Shown: positions 1 through 5,877, numbered from the stretch's first letter. The stretch: DNA of 6,365 bases from Elusimicrobiota bacterium (GCA_031271365.1 JAISVV010000126.1:1-6365), one strand, 5' to 3'. Notes: generated by a model from the letters alone, not told the origin. Translations and numbers: made by a program.

Positions 1-484
1 CGTGGCGGGCGCGGTGTTCCATATGTTCAACCACGCCACGTTTAAAACGCTGCTGTTCTTTTGCGCGGGCAATGTTAAAAAAGCCGCGGGCACTACGTCT
101 ATGGAAGATATACACGGCCTGCAAAGCAAAATGCCCTATACCTCGGCCATGGCCGCTGTGGGCATGCTTGCTACTGCGGGGCTGCCGCCGTTTTCCGGCT
201 TTTGGAGCAAACTTTTTATTATCGCCGCCCTGTGGCAGGCCGGTTTTTACGGCATGGCCGCCGCCGCTTTATTTGCAAGCGTGCTGACGCTGGCTTACTT
301 CCTTAAGCTGCAGCGCGGCATGTTCTTCGGCAATCCGTCGGCCAATATAGCGGACGTTAAGGAAAAAAGCCTCGGCTTTTTGCTGCCCTGCTTTGTTTTT
401 GCCGCTATAATTACCGGCGCGGGTTTGTACTTCCCGTTTATGTACAATAACTTTTTAGAGCCGCTTATAAAGGTGCTAAGATGA
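1..484 (+). CDS. Antiporter-like membrane subunit of the hydrogenase (NuoM/NuoN/MrpD-like), C-terminal part only
   Basis: The gene enters from the left edge, reading in frame from base 2; the GTG there is an internal Val codon, not a start. About 160 residues are visible. They open with the proton-channel signature of the NuoL/M/N, MrpA/D and HyfB family (FHMFNHATFKTLLFF), which holds the conserved His and Lys of a discontinuous helix. GLPPFSGFWSK follows, typical of the next helices. About four hydrophobic helices can be seen. In the family this subunit carries H+ or Na+ across the membrane, driven by the redox arm. Only about 145 residues follow the key Lys, so there is no room for the long lateral helix that ends NuoL; NuoM, NuoN or MrpD is the better comparison. 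The stop overlaps the next start as ATGA. The family call is firm, but the exact paralogue cannot be fixed from a fragment. Confidence 0.9.
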   Translation, partial: VAGAVFHMFNHATFKTLLFFCAGNVKKAAGTTSMEDIHGLQSKMPYTSAMAAVGMLATAGLPPFSGFWSKLFIIAALWQAGFYGMAAAALFASVLTLAYFLKLQRGMFFGNPSANIADVKEKSLGFLLPCFVFAAIITGAGLYFPFMYNNFLEPLIKVLR

Positions 485-969
485 CACTGCATTTATTTTT
501 AATTGTTTCAATGATACTTTGCTCGCTGGGCGCGGTAATGGCGCGGCGCACTATACACGGCGCGATATTTTTAGCTTTGGTAAGCATACTGCTTGCCGCG
601 GTTATGTTTAGCGCAAATGCGCCCTGGGCGGGGGTGTTTGAACTTTCCGTCTGCGCGGGGCTTATAACGGTTTTGTTTGCCAGCACCGCCAGCATGGTGG
701 GCCGCGGCGCCAGTTACTCTAAAAACGAGCGCGGCGCGTTAAAATGGCTGCCTGCGGCTTTGGTTGTCTTTGGCGTTATAATTTGGGCCGTCGGCGCGCA
801 TTTTATGCCCGTCTTTACGCCCGCGCGGCACCCGGGCGCTTTAAGCGCGATGAGCGTGGGCGACATTATCTGGCGCATACGCCCCATGGACCTTTTGGGC
901 CAGCTTTGCATTTTTGTAGCCGGCGTTTTGGCCGTGCGCATTATACTGGGGGAGGGCAAAGATGAATAG
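481..969 (+). CDS. NuoJ-like membrane subunit of the hydrogenase
   Basis: This 162-residue membrane protein has about five hydrophobic helices (roughly residues 2-20, 27-46, 50-72, 88-106 and 137-157). The third contains FELSVCAGLITVLFAS, which matches the NuoJ pattern of an acidic residue (here Glu54) followed by a Gly-containing, flexible helix that reads YAGAIxVLF in complex I. In complex I this helix is part of the link between the redox arm and the proton channels. The usual Tyr before Ala-Gly is Cys58 here. The loop between helices 4 and 5 is longer than in a minimal NuoJ. The ATG lies inside the ATGA overlap with the antiporter gene, which implies translational coupling. The end overlaps the next gene by 8 bases. 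MrpB-like or MbhD/E-like proteins are the nearest alternatives; the position before a NuoK-like gene supports NuoJ. Confidence 0.85.
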   Translation: MTLHLFLIVSMILCSLGAVMARRTIHGAIFLALVSILLAAVMFSANAPWAGVFELSVCAGLITVLFASTASMVGRGASYSKNERGALKWLPAALVVFGVIIWAVGAHFMPVFTPARHPGALSAMSVGDIIWRIRPMDLLGQLCIFVAGVLAVRIILGEGKDE

Positions 970-1267
970 CCTGCTCCTTAACTACTTTGCCGCCGTTTTG
1001 ATGTTTTTTATCGGCGTGTACACTATGGCCGCCTCCCGCAACCTTATCAGGCTGCTTTTGGGGCTTGAGGTAAGCTCCAAAGGCTGTATGCTGGCTTTTG
1101 TGGCCGCCGCAAGCGCGACGGCAAATATGGCTTTTGCGCAGGCTCTCCTGGTTATCATGATAAGCGTGGAGGCCGTTGTGGTGGCCGTGGGCCTTATTTT
1201 AATAATACGCGCCTGGCGCCAGCGCGGCAACGTGGACGCCGCCAAACTGAGCGATTTAAAAGGTTAA
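962..1267 (+). CDS. NuoK/MrpC-like membrane subunit of the hydrogenase
   Basis: The protein has 101 residues and three hydrophobic helices (about 5-23, 27-50 and 58-82), the usual size and layout of NuoK. Both buried glutamates of the family are present: Glu36 in LLGLEVSSKG and Glu70 in MISVEAVVVAVGL. They correspond to Glu36 and Glu72 of E. coli NuoK, which are needed for proton transfer along the central hydrophilic axis. The start is supported by a strong Shine-Dalgarno sequence (GGGGGAGGG, around 948-956) and lies within an 8-base overlap (ATGAATAG) with the NuoJ-like gene. MrpC of Na+/H+ antiporters is a close relative, but the NuoJ and NuoA neighbours favour the complex I-type reading. 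The C-terminus adds a charged tail of about 19 residues on the membrane surface. Confidence 0.9.
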   Translation: MNSLLLNYFAAVLMFFIGVYTMAASRNLIRLLLGLEVSSKGCMLAFVAAASATANMAFAQALLVIMISVEAVVVAVGLILIIRAWRQRGNVDAAKLSDLKG

Positions 1268-1270
1268 TTT

Positions 1271-1609
1271 ATGCAATATTTAATACTGCCGCCTTTATGC
1301 TTTATAATAATTTTCTTTACCGCCTGGGGCGTTGCAAAGCTGGGCTCTTTTTTTGTGCTTGCGCCAAAATCAACGCACGAGCATGGCAAAGAAGATGCCT
1401 ACGCCTGCGGCGAGGTTTACCCCGAAGGCCGCATAGAGCCTGATTACGGCGCCTTCTTCCGGTTTGCGGTTTTCTTTACCATTATAGACGTGGCCGGCCT
1501 TATGGTGGCCACTTTGGCGGCCACAACTTTTAACGCTTACGTGGCAACGGCCGCGATAATTTACGTGCTGGCGCTGTCTTTGGTGCTGGCGATACTTTAT
1601 TCTAAATAA
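1271..1609 (+). CDS. NuoA/ND3-like membrane subunit of the hydrogenase
   Basis: This 112-residue protein has three predicted helices (about 4-30, 61-85 and 88-109) and the NuoA layout: helix 1, a long polar loop, then two helices. The loop holds DAYACGEVYPEG, which corresponds to the YECG loop of NuoA/ND3; Cys46 matches the Cys of the mitochondrial active/deactive switch loop. Helix 2 reads FFRFAVFFTIIDVAGLM, matching the NuoA motif ending FDVE. Asp73 is kept, but the second acidic residue, normally Glu, is Ala75. In complex I, NuoA borders the site where the redox arm meets NuoH. Its presence in a hydrogenase operon is uncommon: the simple Ech and Hyc enzymes lack it. The gene begins 3 bases after the NuoK-like stop with only a weak ribosome site (AAAGG), so coupling is likely. 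The family call rests on the loop and helix 2 motifs. Confidence 0.85.
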   Translation: MQYLILPPLCFIIIFFTAWGVAKLGSFFVLAPKSTHEHGKEDAYACGEVYPEGRIEPDYGAFFRFAVFFTIIDVAGLMVATLAATTFNAYVATAAIIYVLALSLVLAILYSK

Positions 1610-1616
1610 GGACTTT

Positions 1617-2063
1617 ATGAAATCTATAAGAGAACAAGTTGCAGCCTGGGCGCGCACGGCCTCGCCGTGGATAATACATTTTAACTCCGGCTCCTGCAAT
1701 GGCTGCGATATAGAAACCGTCGCCGCCTTAACGCCCCGCTTTGACGTGGAGCGTTTCGGCATCGTGCAGCACGGCACGCCGCGCCACGCCGACGTTTTGA
1801 TAGTAACCGGCGCCATAAGCAAACAGCAAAAAGACAGGCTGGTGCGCATTTACAATCAAATGGCCGCGCCCAAATTTGTGGTTGCCCTTGGCGCGTGCGC
1901 CTGCGGCGGCGGCGTTTTGCAGGGCTGCTACGGCGTTTTGGGCGGGGCGGATAAAATTATCCCCGTGGATTTATACGTGCCCGGCTGCCCGCCGCGGCCC
2001 GAGGCTTTGATTGACGGCATAGTAAAGCTGCTAAGCGGTATTAAAGGAGTGGAAAATGCCTAA
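1617..2063 (+). CDS. [NiFe] hydrogenase small subunit (NuoB/EchC/HycG-like)
   Basis: This 148-residue iron-sulfur protein passes electrons to the Ni-Fe site. The cysteines for one [4Fe-4S] cluster (equivalent to the proximal cluster of hydrogenases and N2 of complex I) are visible: Cys27 and Cys30 in SGSCNGCDIE, Cys94 in LGACACGGG and Cys124 in YVPGCPPRPE. The spaced CxxC pair is the hydrogenase form; complex I NuoB has two adjacent Cys instead. The length is that of the short group 4 small subunits, without the extra cluster domain of soluble or periplasmic hydrogenases. No signal peptide or Tat motif is present, as expected for a cytoplasmic-side enzyme. A ribosome site (AAGGA, 1608-1612) precedes the ATG. 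The end overlaps the NuoC-like gene by 8 bases (ATGCCTAA). Confidence 0.96.
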   Translation: MKSIREQVAAWARTASPWIIHFNSGSCNGCDIETVAALTPRFDVERFGIVQHGTPRHADVLIVTGAISKQQKDRLVRIYNQMAAPKFVVALGACACGGGVLQGCYGVLGGADKIIPVDLYVPGCPPRPEALIDGIVKLLSGIKGVENA

Positions 2064-2505
2064 AGATTTTGAACACCTGCTGCAAAATATAGAAGTTAAA
2101 GCCCCGCGCCGCGTGTGGGCCGCGCCCAAAGCGCCGGTGTACGATTGCATAGGCGAGCTTAAGGCAAAGTTTAACTTTGACCACCTTTGCACCATAACCG
2201 GCCTTGAAAACGGCGAAAATTTTGAAATTTTATACCACCTAAGCCGCCAAAACGGCACGCTGCTTACGCTTCGCGATACCATAAAGATTGAAGGCGCAAA
2301 AACCAAAAGCATAACGCCTTTGTTCCAAAGCGCGATATGGTACGAGAAGGAAATTAACGATTTACTGGGCGTGGAGTTTGAAGGCCTGCCGCAGGCCGCG
2401 CGCTACCCCCTGCCCGATGAATGGCCGCAGGGCGACCATCCTTTGCGCAAAAACTGGCAGCCGGCGGACCATTGCGGCGTCACCCCCAAAACGGAGGCTG
2501 AGTAA
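2056..2505 (+). CDS. Hydrogenase NuoC-like subunit (30 kDa subunit family)
   Basis: This 149-residue soluble protein belongs to the NuoC/EchD family, which packs against the large and small subunits and helps build the peripheral arm. The family signature is seen at residues 95-110 (WYEKEINDLLGVEFEG), followed near residues 116-132 by the RYPLPDEW and DHPLRK segment that closes NuoC domains. There are no cofactor motifs, as expected. In E. coli Hyc this domain is fused to the large subunit (HycE), whereas here it is a separate gene one base before the large-subunit gene. A strong Shine-Dalgarno sequence (AAAGGAG, 2043-2049) sets the ATG at 2056, inside the 3' end of the small-subunit gene. 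The C-terminal 15 residues are polar and look disordered. Confidence 0.93.
   Translation: MPKDFEHLLQNIEVKAPRRVWAAPKAPVYDCIGELKAKFNFDHLCTITGLENGENFEILYHLSRQNGTLLTLRDTIKIEGAKTKSITPLFQSAIWYEKEINDLLGVEFEGLPQAARYPLPDEWPQGDHPLRKNWQPADHCGVTPKTEAE
2493..2497 (+). promoter_or_regulatory. Ribosome binding site that fixes the large-subunit start
   Basis: GGAGG ends 9 bases before the ATG at 2507. The open frame extends upstream to 2378, but that part overlaps the NuoC-like gene in another frame. Its predicted peptide does not resemble NuoD, while the conserved GPQHP motif sits just after the 2507 ATG. The 2507 start is therefore the right one. Confidence 0.85.
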
Positions 2506-2506
2506 T

Positions 2507-3700
2507 ATGCCAAAAGTTATAGTGCCCCTGGGGCCGCAGCACCCCGCTTTAAAAGAGCCCGGCAACTTTACCCTTATGCTTGAAGGCGAAGAGATTGTAG
2601 ACGCCGCCCTGCGCCTTGGCTACAACCACCGCGGCATAGAAAAGGCCGCCGAAAGCCGCAACTTTATCCAGGCAATGTATTTAATAGAGCGCGTTTGCGG
2701 CATATGCTCGCACGCGCACGCCACCTGCTACGTTACGAATGTTGAAAATATTTGCGGGCTGGAGCTGCCGCGCCGCGCGCAGGCAATACGCGTTATCACC
2801 GGCGAATTAGAACGCATACACAGCCACCTTTTATGGCTTGGCGTAGCCGCGCACGAAATAGGCTTTGACACCCTTTTTATGTACTCCTGGCGCGACAGAG
2901 AGTATATCATGGACGCGTTGGAAACCCTAAGCGGCAACCGCGTGCATTATTCTATCAACACAATAGGCGGCGTGCGCCGCGATATCGGCAAAGAGCAAAT
3001 TGAAGACATACTTAAAAAACTTGACCTTGTTGAAAGCCGCACCAACTACTACATCAAACTGGCCACGCAGGAGCCCACTTTGCACGCGCGCACCATGGGC
3101 GTGGGCAAACTGCCAAAAGAAGAAGCCTTAAAGCGCGACGCCTGCGGCCCGCTGCTGCGCGCCAGCGGCGTAGCGCGCGACGTGCGCAAGGACGACCCGT
3201 ACCTCCTATACGGCGAGCTTGATTTTAAAGTTATCACCTCGGACGCGTGCGACGTCTTCGGCCGCGTATACGTGCGCGTGTTTGAAATTTTGGAATCTGT
3301 CAAAATACTGCGCCAGGTTTTAAACAATATGCCGCAGGGCCCCGTAAGCGTTAAAATGCCGCCCAAAGTGCCCGCCGGCGAATCCGTAACCCGCTACGAA
3401 GCGCCAAGGGGCGAAGATATACACTACGTCAAAACCGACGGCGGCGTTAACCCAAGCCGCGTAAAACTGCGCGCGCCCACTTTAGCCAACTTCGAAAGCG
3501 TCGCCTATATGTTAAAAGGCGACCAATTGGCCGACGCGCCCCTGATTATCGCCGCGATAGACCCATGCTTCTCCTGCACGGACCGTATGGCGGTTGTCGA
3601 TAAACTATCGGGCCAAAGCCAAATAGAAACTTTTAAAGATTTGCGCCTTAAAAGCATAGAGCATTATAAAAGAAAAGGGATTGATTTTAGCAAACTATGA
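2507..3700 (+). CDS. [NiFe] hydrogenase large (catalytic) subunit, group 4 (NuoD/EchE/HycE-like)
   Basis: This 397-residue catalytic subunit carries the Ni-Fe(CN)2CO centre that interconverts H+ and H2. The L1 motif is RVCGICSHAH (Cys64, Cys67) and the L2 motif is DPCFSCTDR (Cys354, Cys357), giving all four metal ligands. NuoD of complex I lacks these, so this is a true hydrogenase. The N-terminal GPQHPALKEPG is shared by group 4 enzymes and NuoD. After Arg360 a 37-residue tail begins MAVVD, very like the tail of E. coli HycE, which is cut after the matching Arg once nickel is inserted; the protease gene at the end of this operon would do this. The start at 2507 is set by a GGAGG ribosome site and by the overlap with the NuoC-like gene upstream. 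The stop overlaps the NuoH-like gene as ATGA. The subgroup within group 4 cannot be settled by eye. Confidence 0.97.
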   Translation: MPKVIVPLGPQHPALKEPGNFTLMLEGEEIVDAALRLGYNHRGIEKAAESRNFIQAMYLIERVCGICSHAHATCYVTNVENICGLELPRRAQAIRVITGELERIHSHLLWLGVAAHEIGFDTLFMYSWRDREYIMDALETLSGNRVHYSINTIGGVRRDIGKEQIEDILKKLDLVESRTNYYIKLATQEPTLHARTMGVGKLPKEEALKRDACGPLLRASGVARDVRKDDPYLLYGELDFKVITSDACDVFGRVYVRVFEILESVKILRQVLNNMPQGPVSVKMPPKVPAGESVTRYEAPRGEDIHYVKTDGGVNPSRVKLRAPTLANFESVAYMLKGDQLADAPLIIAAIDPCFSCTDRMAVVDKLSGQSQIETFKDLRLKSIEHYKRKGIDFSKL

Positions 3701-4644
3701 AGATAATTTTATGCCAGTTGTTTGATATCCTTATTTACCCGGGTTTATTATTTTTATTCGCCGCCGGCTTAACGGCCGACTGGGTTGACCGCAAACTTTA
3801 CGCCCGTATGCAAAACAGGCAGGGGCCGCGCTGGTTTCAGCCGCTGGCGGATTTTGTTAAATTGGTTTCTAAGGAAACTATCACCCCAAAGGCCGTGGAT
3901 TCGCCCTTATTTAAAGTGCTGCCCTATATAGCCATTGCCGCCGTGGCAAGCTGTATCATGATGATACCTTTGCAAAACATGGACGCGCTGCTCAGCTTTC
4001 AGGGCGATTTGATAGTAATCGCCTATATGTTAACTATTCCCACGATGTGTTTGTTTTTGATAGGGTGGTATTCCTCCAGCCCGTACGCGGCGGTTGGCTC
4101 TATGCGCGTGTTAACGCAGTTTTTTGCCTACGAGGTGCCGCTTTTGCTGGCTTTGCTGGGGCCCGCGGTTATAGCCGGCTCGTGGAGCGTGGGCGATATC
4201 GCTTTTTACTATAACGCCAAACCCGTTATGACGGCCGTAAATATCGCGGGCCTGCTGGTGGCCTTAATCGCCCTGCAGGGCAAGCTGGAGCGCGTACCCT
4301 TTGATATCCCCCACGCAGAGACAGAAATCGTCGGCGGCGTGTTTACCGAATATTCGGGCAAACTTTACGCTTTTATAAAGCTGGCGATGTCTATGGAAAT
4401 GATTGTGGTAGCCGCCCTGTTCAGCGCGGTGTTTTTGGGCGGCAGTTTGGGCTTAAGCGGCGTTTTGGGCTTTTTGGTTTTTATCGGCAAATTATTTGCA
4501 ATAATTTTTATCTCCGCCTTAATACGCAGCCTTATGGCGCGCGTGAGGATAGAGCAGATGATAAACTTCTGCTGGCGGGTATTAACGCCGGCTGCCATGG
4601 CGCAGCTGATTATAAGCATTATAGTGAGGGCCGTCTATGGCTAA
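3697..4644 (+). CDS. NuoH/HycD/EchB-like membrane anchor subunit of the hydrogenase
   Basis: This 315-residue integral membrane protein has about eight hydrophobic segments, the normal size for NuoH. The hallmark is at residues 201-221: PFDIPHAETEIVGG followed by VFTEYSG, the cytoplasmic loop that in complex I forms the floor of the quinone site and contacts the redox arm. An early NRQGPRWFQPLADFVKL segment (about residues 38-54) is also typical of the family. In hydrogenases of this type NuoH anchors the NuoB and NuoD subunits and starts the charged axis leading to the proton channels; Glu208 and Glu210 in the AETE motif belong to that axis. The start overlaps the large-subunit stop (ATGA) with no close ribosome site, so expression probably depends on coupling. 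The end overlaps the NuoI-like gene by 8 bases (ATGGCTAA). Confidence 0.96.
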   Translation: MKIILCQLFDILIYPGLLFLFAAGLTADWVDRKLYARMQNRQGPRWFQPLADFVKLVSKETITPKAVDSPLFKVLPYIAIAAVASCIMMIPLQNMDALLSFQGDLIVIAYMLTIPTMCLFLIGWYSSSPYAAVGSMRVLTQFFAYEVPLLLALLGPAVIAGSWSVGDIAFYYNAKPVMTAVNIAGLLVALIALQGKLERVPFDIPHAETEIVGGVFTEYSGKLYAFIKLAMSMEMIVVAALFSAVFLGGSLGLSGVLGFLVFIGKLFAIIFISALIRSLMARVRIEQMINFCWRVLTPAAMAQLIISIIVRAVYG

Positions 4645-5041
4645 ACCGCTTGCCGCTTTACGCGAAGTTTTTAAAAACCTGTTTACCGCCCCAAGCACGG
4701 CGGGCTACCCGCACGCAAAAGCCTGCCCCGACGCTGGCTACAGGGCGCGCATTAAATACACGCCGCAGCTTTGCGTGGGCTGCCAGCTTTGCGTCAAAAA
4801 CTGCCCGGCAAACGCCATCACAATCACTTTGCTCAACCCGCAGGATAAGCCTATAACCGGCGAAGACGGCAAAGTAACCCCGCCGGTACGCAAATTTGAA
4901 TGCAAGATAGACTTAACGCGCTGCATTTTCTGCGCGCAATGCGTTGACAGCTGCTTTAAAAAAGCCCTTTGCTCCTCGCAGGAGTTTGAGCTTGCCTCCG
5001 CCGATAAGGCCGCGTTAACGGACGTTACCAAAGCAGGCTGA
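4637..5041 (+). CDS. NuoI-like 2x[4Fe-4S] ferredoxin subunit of the hydrogenase
   Basis: This 134-residue iron-sulfur protein is the likely entry point for electrons from ferredoxin. Two cluster motifs are visible: CVGCQLCVKNCP (Cys46, 49, 52, 56) and CIFCAQCVDSC (Cys96, 99, 102, 106). By ferredoxin logic, each fourth Cys completes the other cluster. The last Cys is followed by Phe, not the usual Pro. The stretch between the motifs is 39 residues, about 11 more than in E. coli NuoI, with a charged Gly- and Asp-rich loop near residues 67-80. Two extra cysteines, Cys30 and Cys89, have no assigned role. The N-terminal amphipathic segment (MAKPLAALREVFKNLF) resembles the membrane-surface helix of NuoI. 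A ribosome site (GTGAGGG, 4624-4630) lies in the NuoH-like gene. The stop shares one base with the protease start (TGATG). Confidence 0.95.
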   Translation: MAKPLAALREVFKNLFTAPSTAGYPHAKACPDAGYRARIKYTPQLCVGCQLCVKNCPANAITITLLNPQDKPITGEDGKVTPPVRKFECKIDLTRCIFCAQCVDSCFKKALCSSQEFELASADKAALTDVTKAG

Positions 5042-5505
5042 TGCTTACCCTGCCGCCGTTAAAAAACCAAAAAGTGGCTTTCCTGGCCGTGGGCAACCCG
5101 TTGCGCGGCGACGACGCTTTCGGCCCGCTGGTATACGGGCGGTTAAAGCAGCGCGCCTCGGCGGATTTTTTGCCGCTTGACGGCGGCGAGCTGCCCGAAA
5201 GCCAAATATCCCCCATAAAACGCTTTAACCCGGCCGTTTTAATCATGGCCGACGCCGCCCTCATGCCGGGCGAGCCGGCCGGCGCGCTAAAGCTGCTAAA
5301 CGGGCAGGATATCATAAACCCCGCGCTCTCTACGCATACGCTGCCCCTTAGCGTAATGCTAAAATTTCTAAAGCAGGATTTGCCCAACCTGAAAATCATC
5401 TTCATCGCCGCCAAGGCCGAAAGCGCCGATTTTGCCGCCGCGCCCTCAAAAGCAATTGAGGCCGCCGCCCAAGCCGCCGCCCTGGCCGTTTTAGCCGCTT
5501 TATAA
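5041..5505 (+). CDS. hycI: Hydrogenase maturation protease (HycI/HybD family)
   Basis: This 154-residue endopeptidase of the HycI/HyaD/HybD family removes the C-terminal tail of the large subunit after nickel insertion. The N-terminus has the family motif AVGNPLRGDDAFGPLV. The three residues that bind the active-site nickel in E. coli HycI (Asp16, Asp62, His90) align with Asp25 (GDD), Asp71 (IMADAAL) and His99 (STHTLPL). DGGELPE (47-53) and PGEPAGAL (76-83) also match HycI closely. The C-terminal 25 residues are Ala-rich and would form one helix. Its location as the last gene of the operon, sharing a base with the NuoI-like gene, points to the large subunit encoded here as its substrate; HycI enzymes are usually specific for one partner. 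A terminator-like hairpin follows 4 bases after the stop. Confidence 0.93.
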   Translation: MLTLPPLKNQKVAFLAVGNPLRGDDAFGPLVYGRLKQRASADFLPLDGGELPESQISPIKRFNPAVLIMADAALMPGEPAGALKLLNGQDIINPALSTHTLPLSVMLKFLKQDLPNLKIIFIAAKAESADFAAAPSKAIEAAAQAAALAVLAAL

Positions 5506-5508
5506 ATC

Positions 5509-5530
5509 CCCGGGATATTGACCGGGTTTT
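5509..5530 (+). terminator. Probable intrinsic terminator of the hydrogenase operon
   Basis: The stem CCCGG (5509-5513) pairs with CCGGG (5522-5526) across an 8-base loop, followed directly by TTTT (5527-5530). It starts 4 bases after the protease stop codon. Five G-C pairs with only four T give moderate strength, so some read-through is possible. Confidence 0.6.
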
Positions 5531-5680
5531 ATGAAAGCGGGCAAAGGGTTTACATTGATATAATTGCCTGCAGTTGCGCTGATTATCGGGGTGCCGGCCG
5601 CGATAGGCGCCGGGCTGATAAATAAGGCGCGCGCAGGCAAAAATTTTGCAAAGCCGCCGCAGGCGCGGATAAAGCGTTAA
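5531..5680 (+). pseudogene. Remnant of a type IV pilin-like gene with a stop codon at mature Glu5
   Basis: From the ATG at 5531 the frame reads MKAGKGFTLI, then TAA (5561-5563), and continues in the same frame as LPAVALIIGVPAAIGAGLIN and a further 20 residues to TAA at 5678. This is the class III signal of type IV pilins and pseudopilins: a short basic leader, cleavage after Gly6, then FTLIE and a hydrophobic helix. GAA for the conserved Glu5 could become TAA by a single G-to-T change. The frame stays open for 38 codons beyond the stop and keeps the pilin helix, though Pro occurs in it twice. The globular domain is missing. There is no ribosome site; a terminator hairpin occupies the place where one should be. 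Resemblance to prepilin starts is clear, and loss of function is inferred. A functional 10-residue peptide is very unlikely. Confidence 0.72.
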
Positions 5681-5710
5681 GCCACGCCGCCGCCCCCGCC
5701 GGCTATAGAT

Positions 5711-5746
5711 TTTAAAAATAAAAAACAACCCGCAATAAATACCGGG
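5711..5746 (-). terminator. Possible minus-strand intrinsic terminator
   Basis: On the minus strand CCCG (5746-5743) and CGGG (5732-5729) form a short stem with a 10-base loop. A T-rich run corresponding to the A-rich 5711-5726 follows, with only a few other bases. The stem is only 4 G-C pairs, so the call is weak. No minus-strand gene is visible that would need it. Confidence 0.3.
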
Positions 5747-5798
5747 CTCGGCTTTTATACCGGCTGAAGCCGTAAGTACGCTTTTTGTTTTCCCGTAT

Positions 5799-5822
5799 CA
5801 GCCGCGCAGCGGGCTGTTTTTT
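5799..5822 (+). terminator. Intrinsic terminator (plus strand)
   Basis: CAGCC (5799-5803) pairs with GGCTG (5812-5816). Two further G-C pairs are possible inside the loop with one bulged G. Six T (5817-5822) follow at once. This is the best terminator in the window. It would stop any transcript that passes the first hairpin after the hydrogenase operon and crosses the pilin remnant, and so insulate the promoter downstream. Confidence 0.7.
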
Positions 5823-5877
5823 GCTTCGCCGCGCGCCGGTTTTTTGCGTTAGCTTTATTTATTATATGTAAAATAAG

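Noticed and set aside
1370..1849. Minus-strand open frame of 159 codons
   Set aside because: It lies opposite the NuoA- and NuoB-like genes, both with clear family motifs, and its product shows no recognisable domain.
2378..2506. Upstream extension of the large-subunit reading frame by 43 codons
   Set aside because: It overlaps the well-supported NuoC-like gene, the peptide is basic and unlike any NuoD start, and a good ribosome site precedes the ATG at 2507.
1..5041. Respiratory complex I (NADH or F420 dehydrogenase)
   Set aside because: The NuoD-like subunit has both CxxC pairs for Ni-Fe, the NuoB-like subunit has the hydrogenase CxxC, and a hydrogenase protease gene ends the operon.
5531..5563. 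A genuine 10-residue peptide gene
   Set aside because: It has no ribosome site, and the pilin frame continues in phase after the stop, so a broken pilin gene is the simpler reading.
5561..5563. Recoding of the TAA in the pilin remnant
   Set aside because: TAA is not a selenocysteine or pyrrolysine codon, and the downstream part lacks a pilin globular domain, so read-through would not give a working product.
5402..5728. Minus-strand open frame of 108 codons across the protease end and the pilin remnant
   Set aside because: The product is extremely Arg-rich and low in complexity, as expected from the antisense of GC-rich Ala codons. It overlaps a confident gene, and no ribosome site was recognised.
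5840..5845. Further terminator at the T6 run after CGCGCGCCGG
   Set aside because: No clean stem ends at this T-run; the GC-rich bases before it pair only with themselves in short palindromes.
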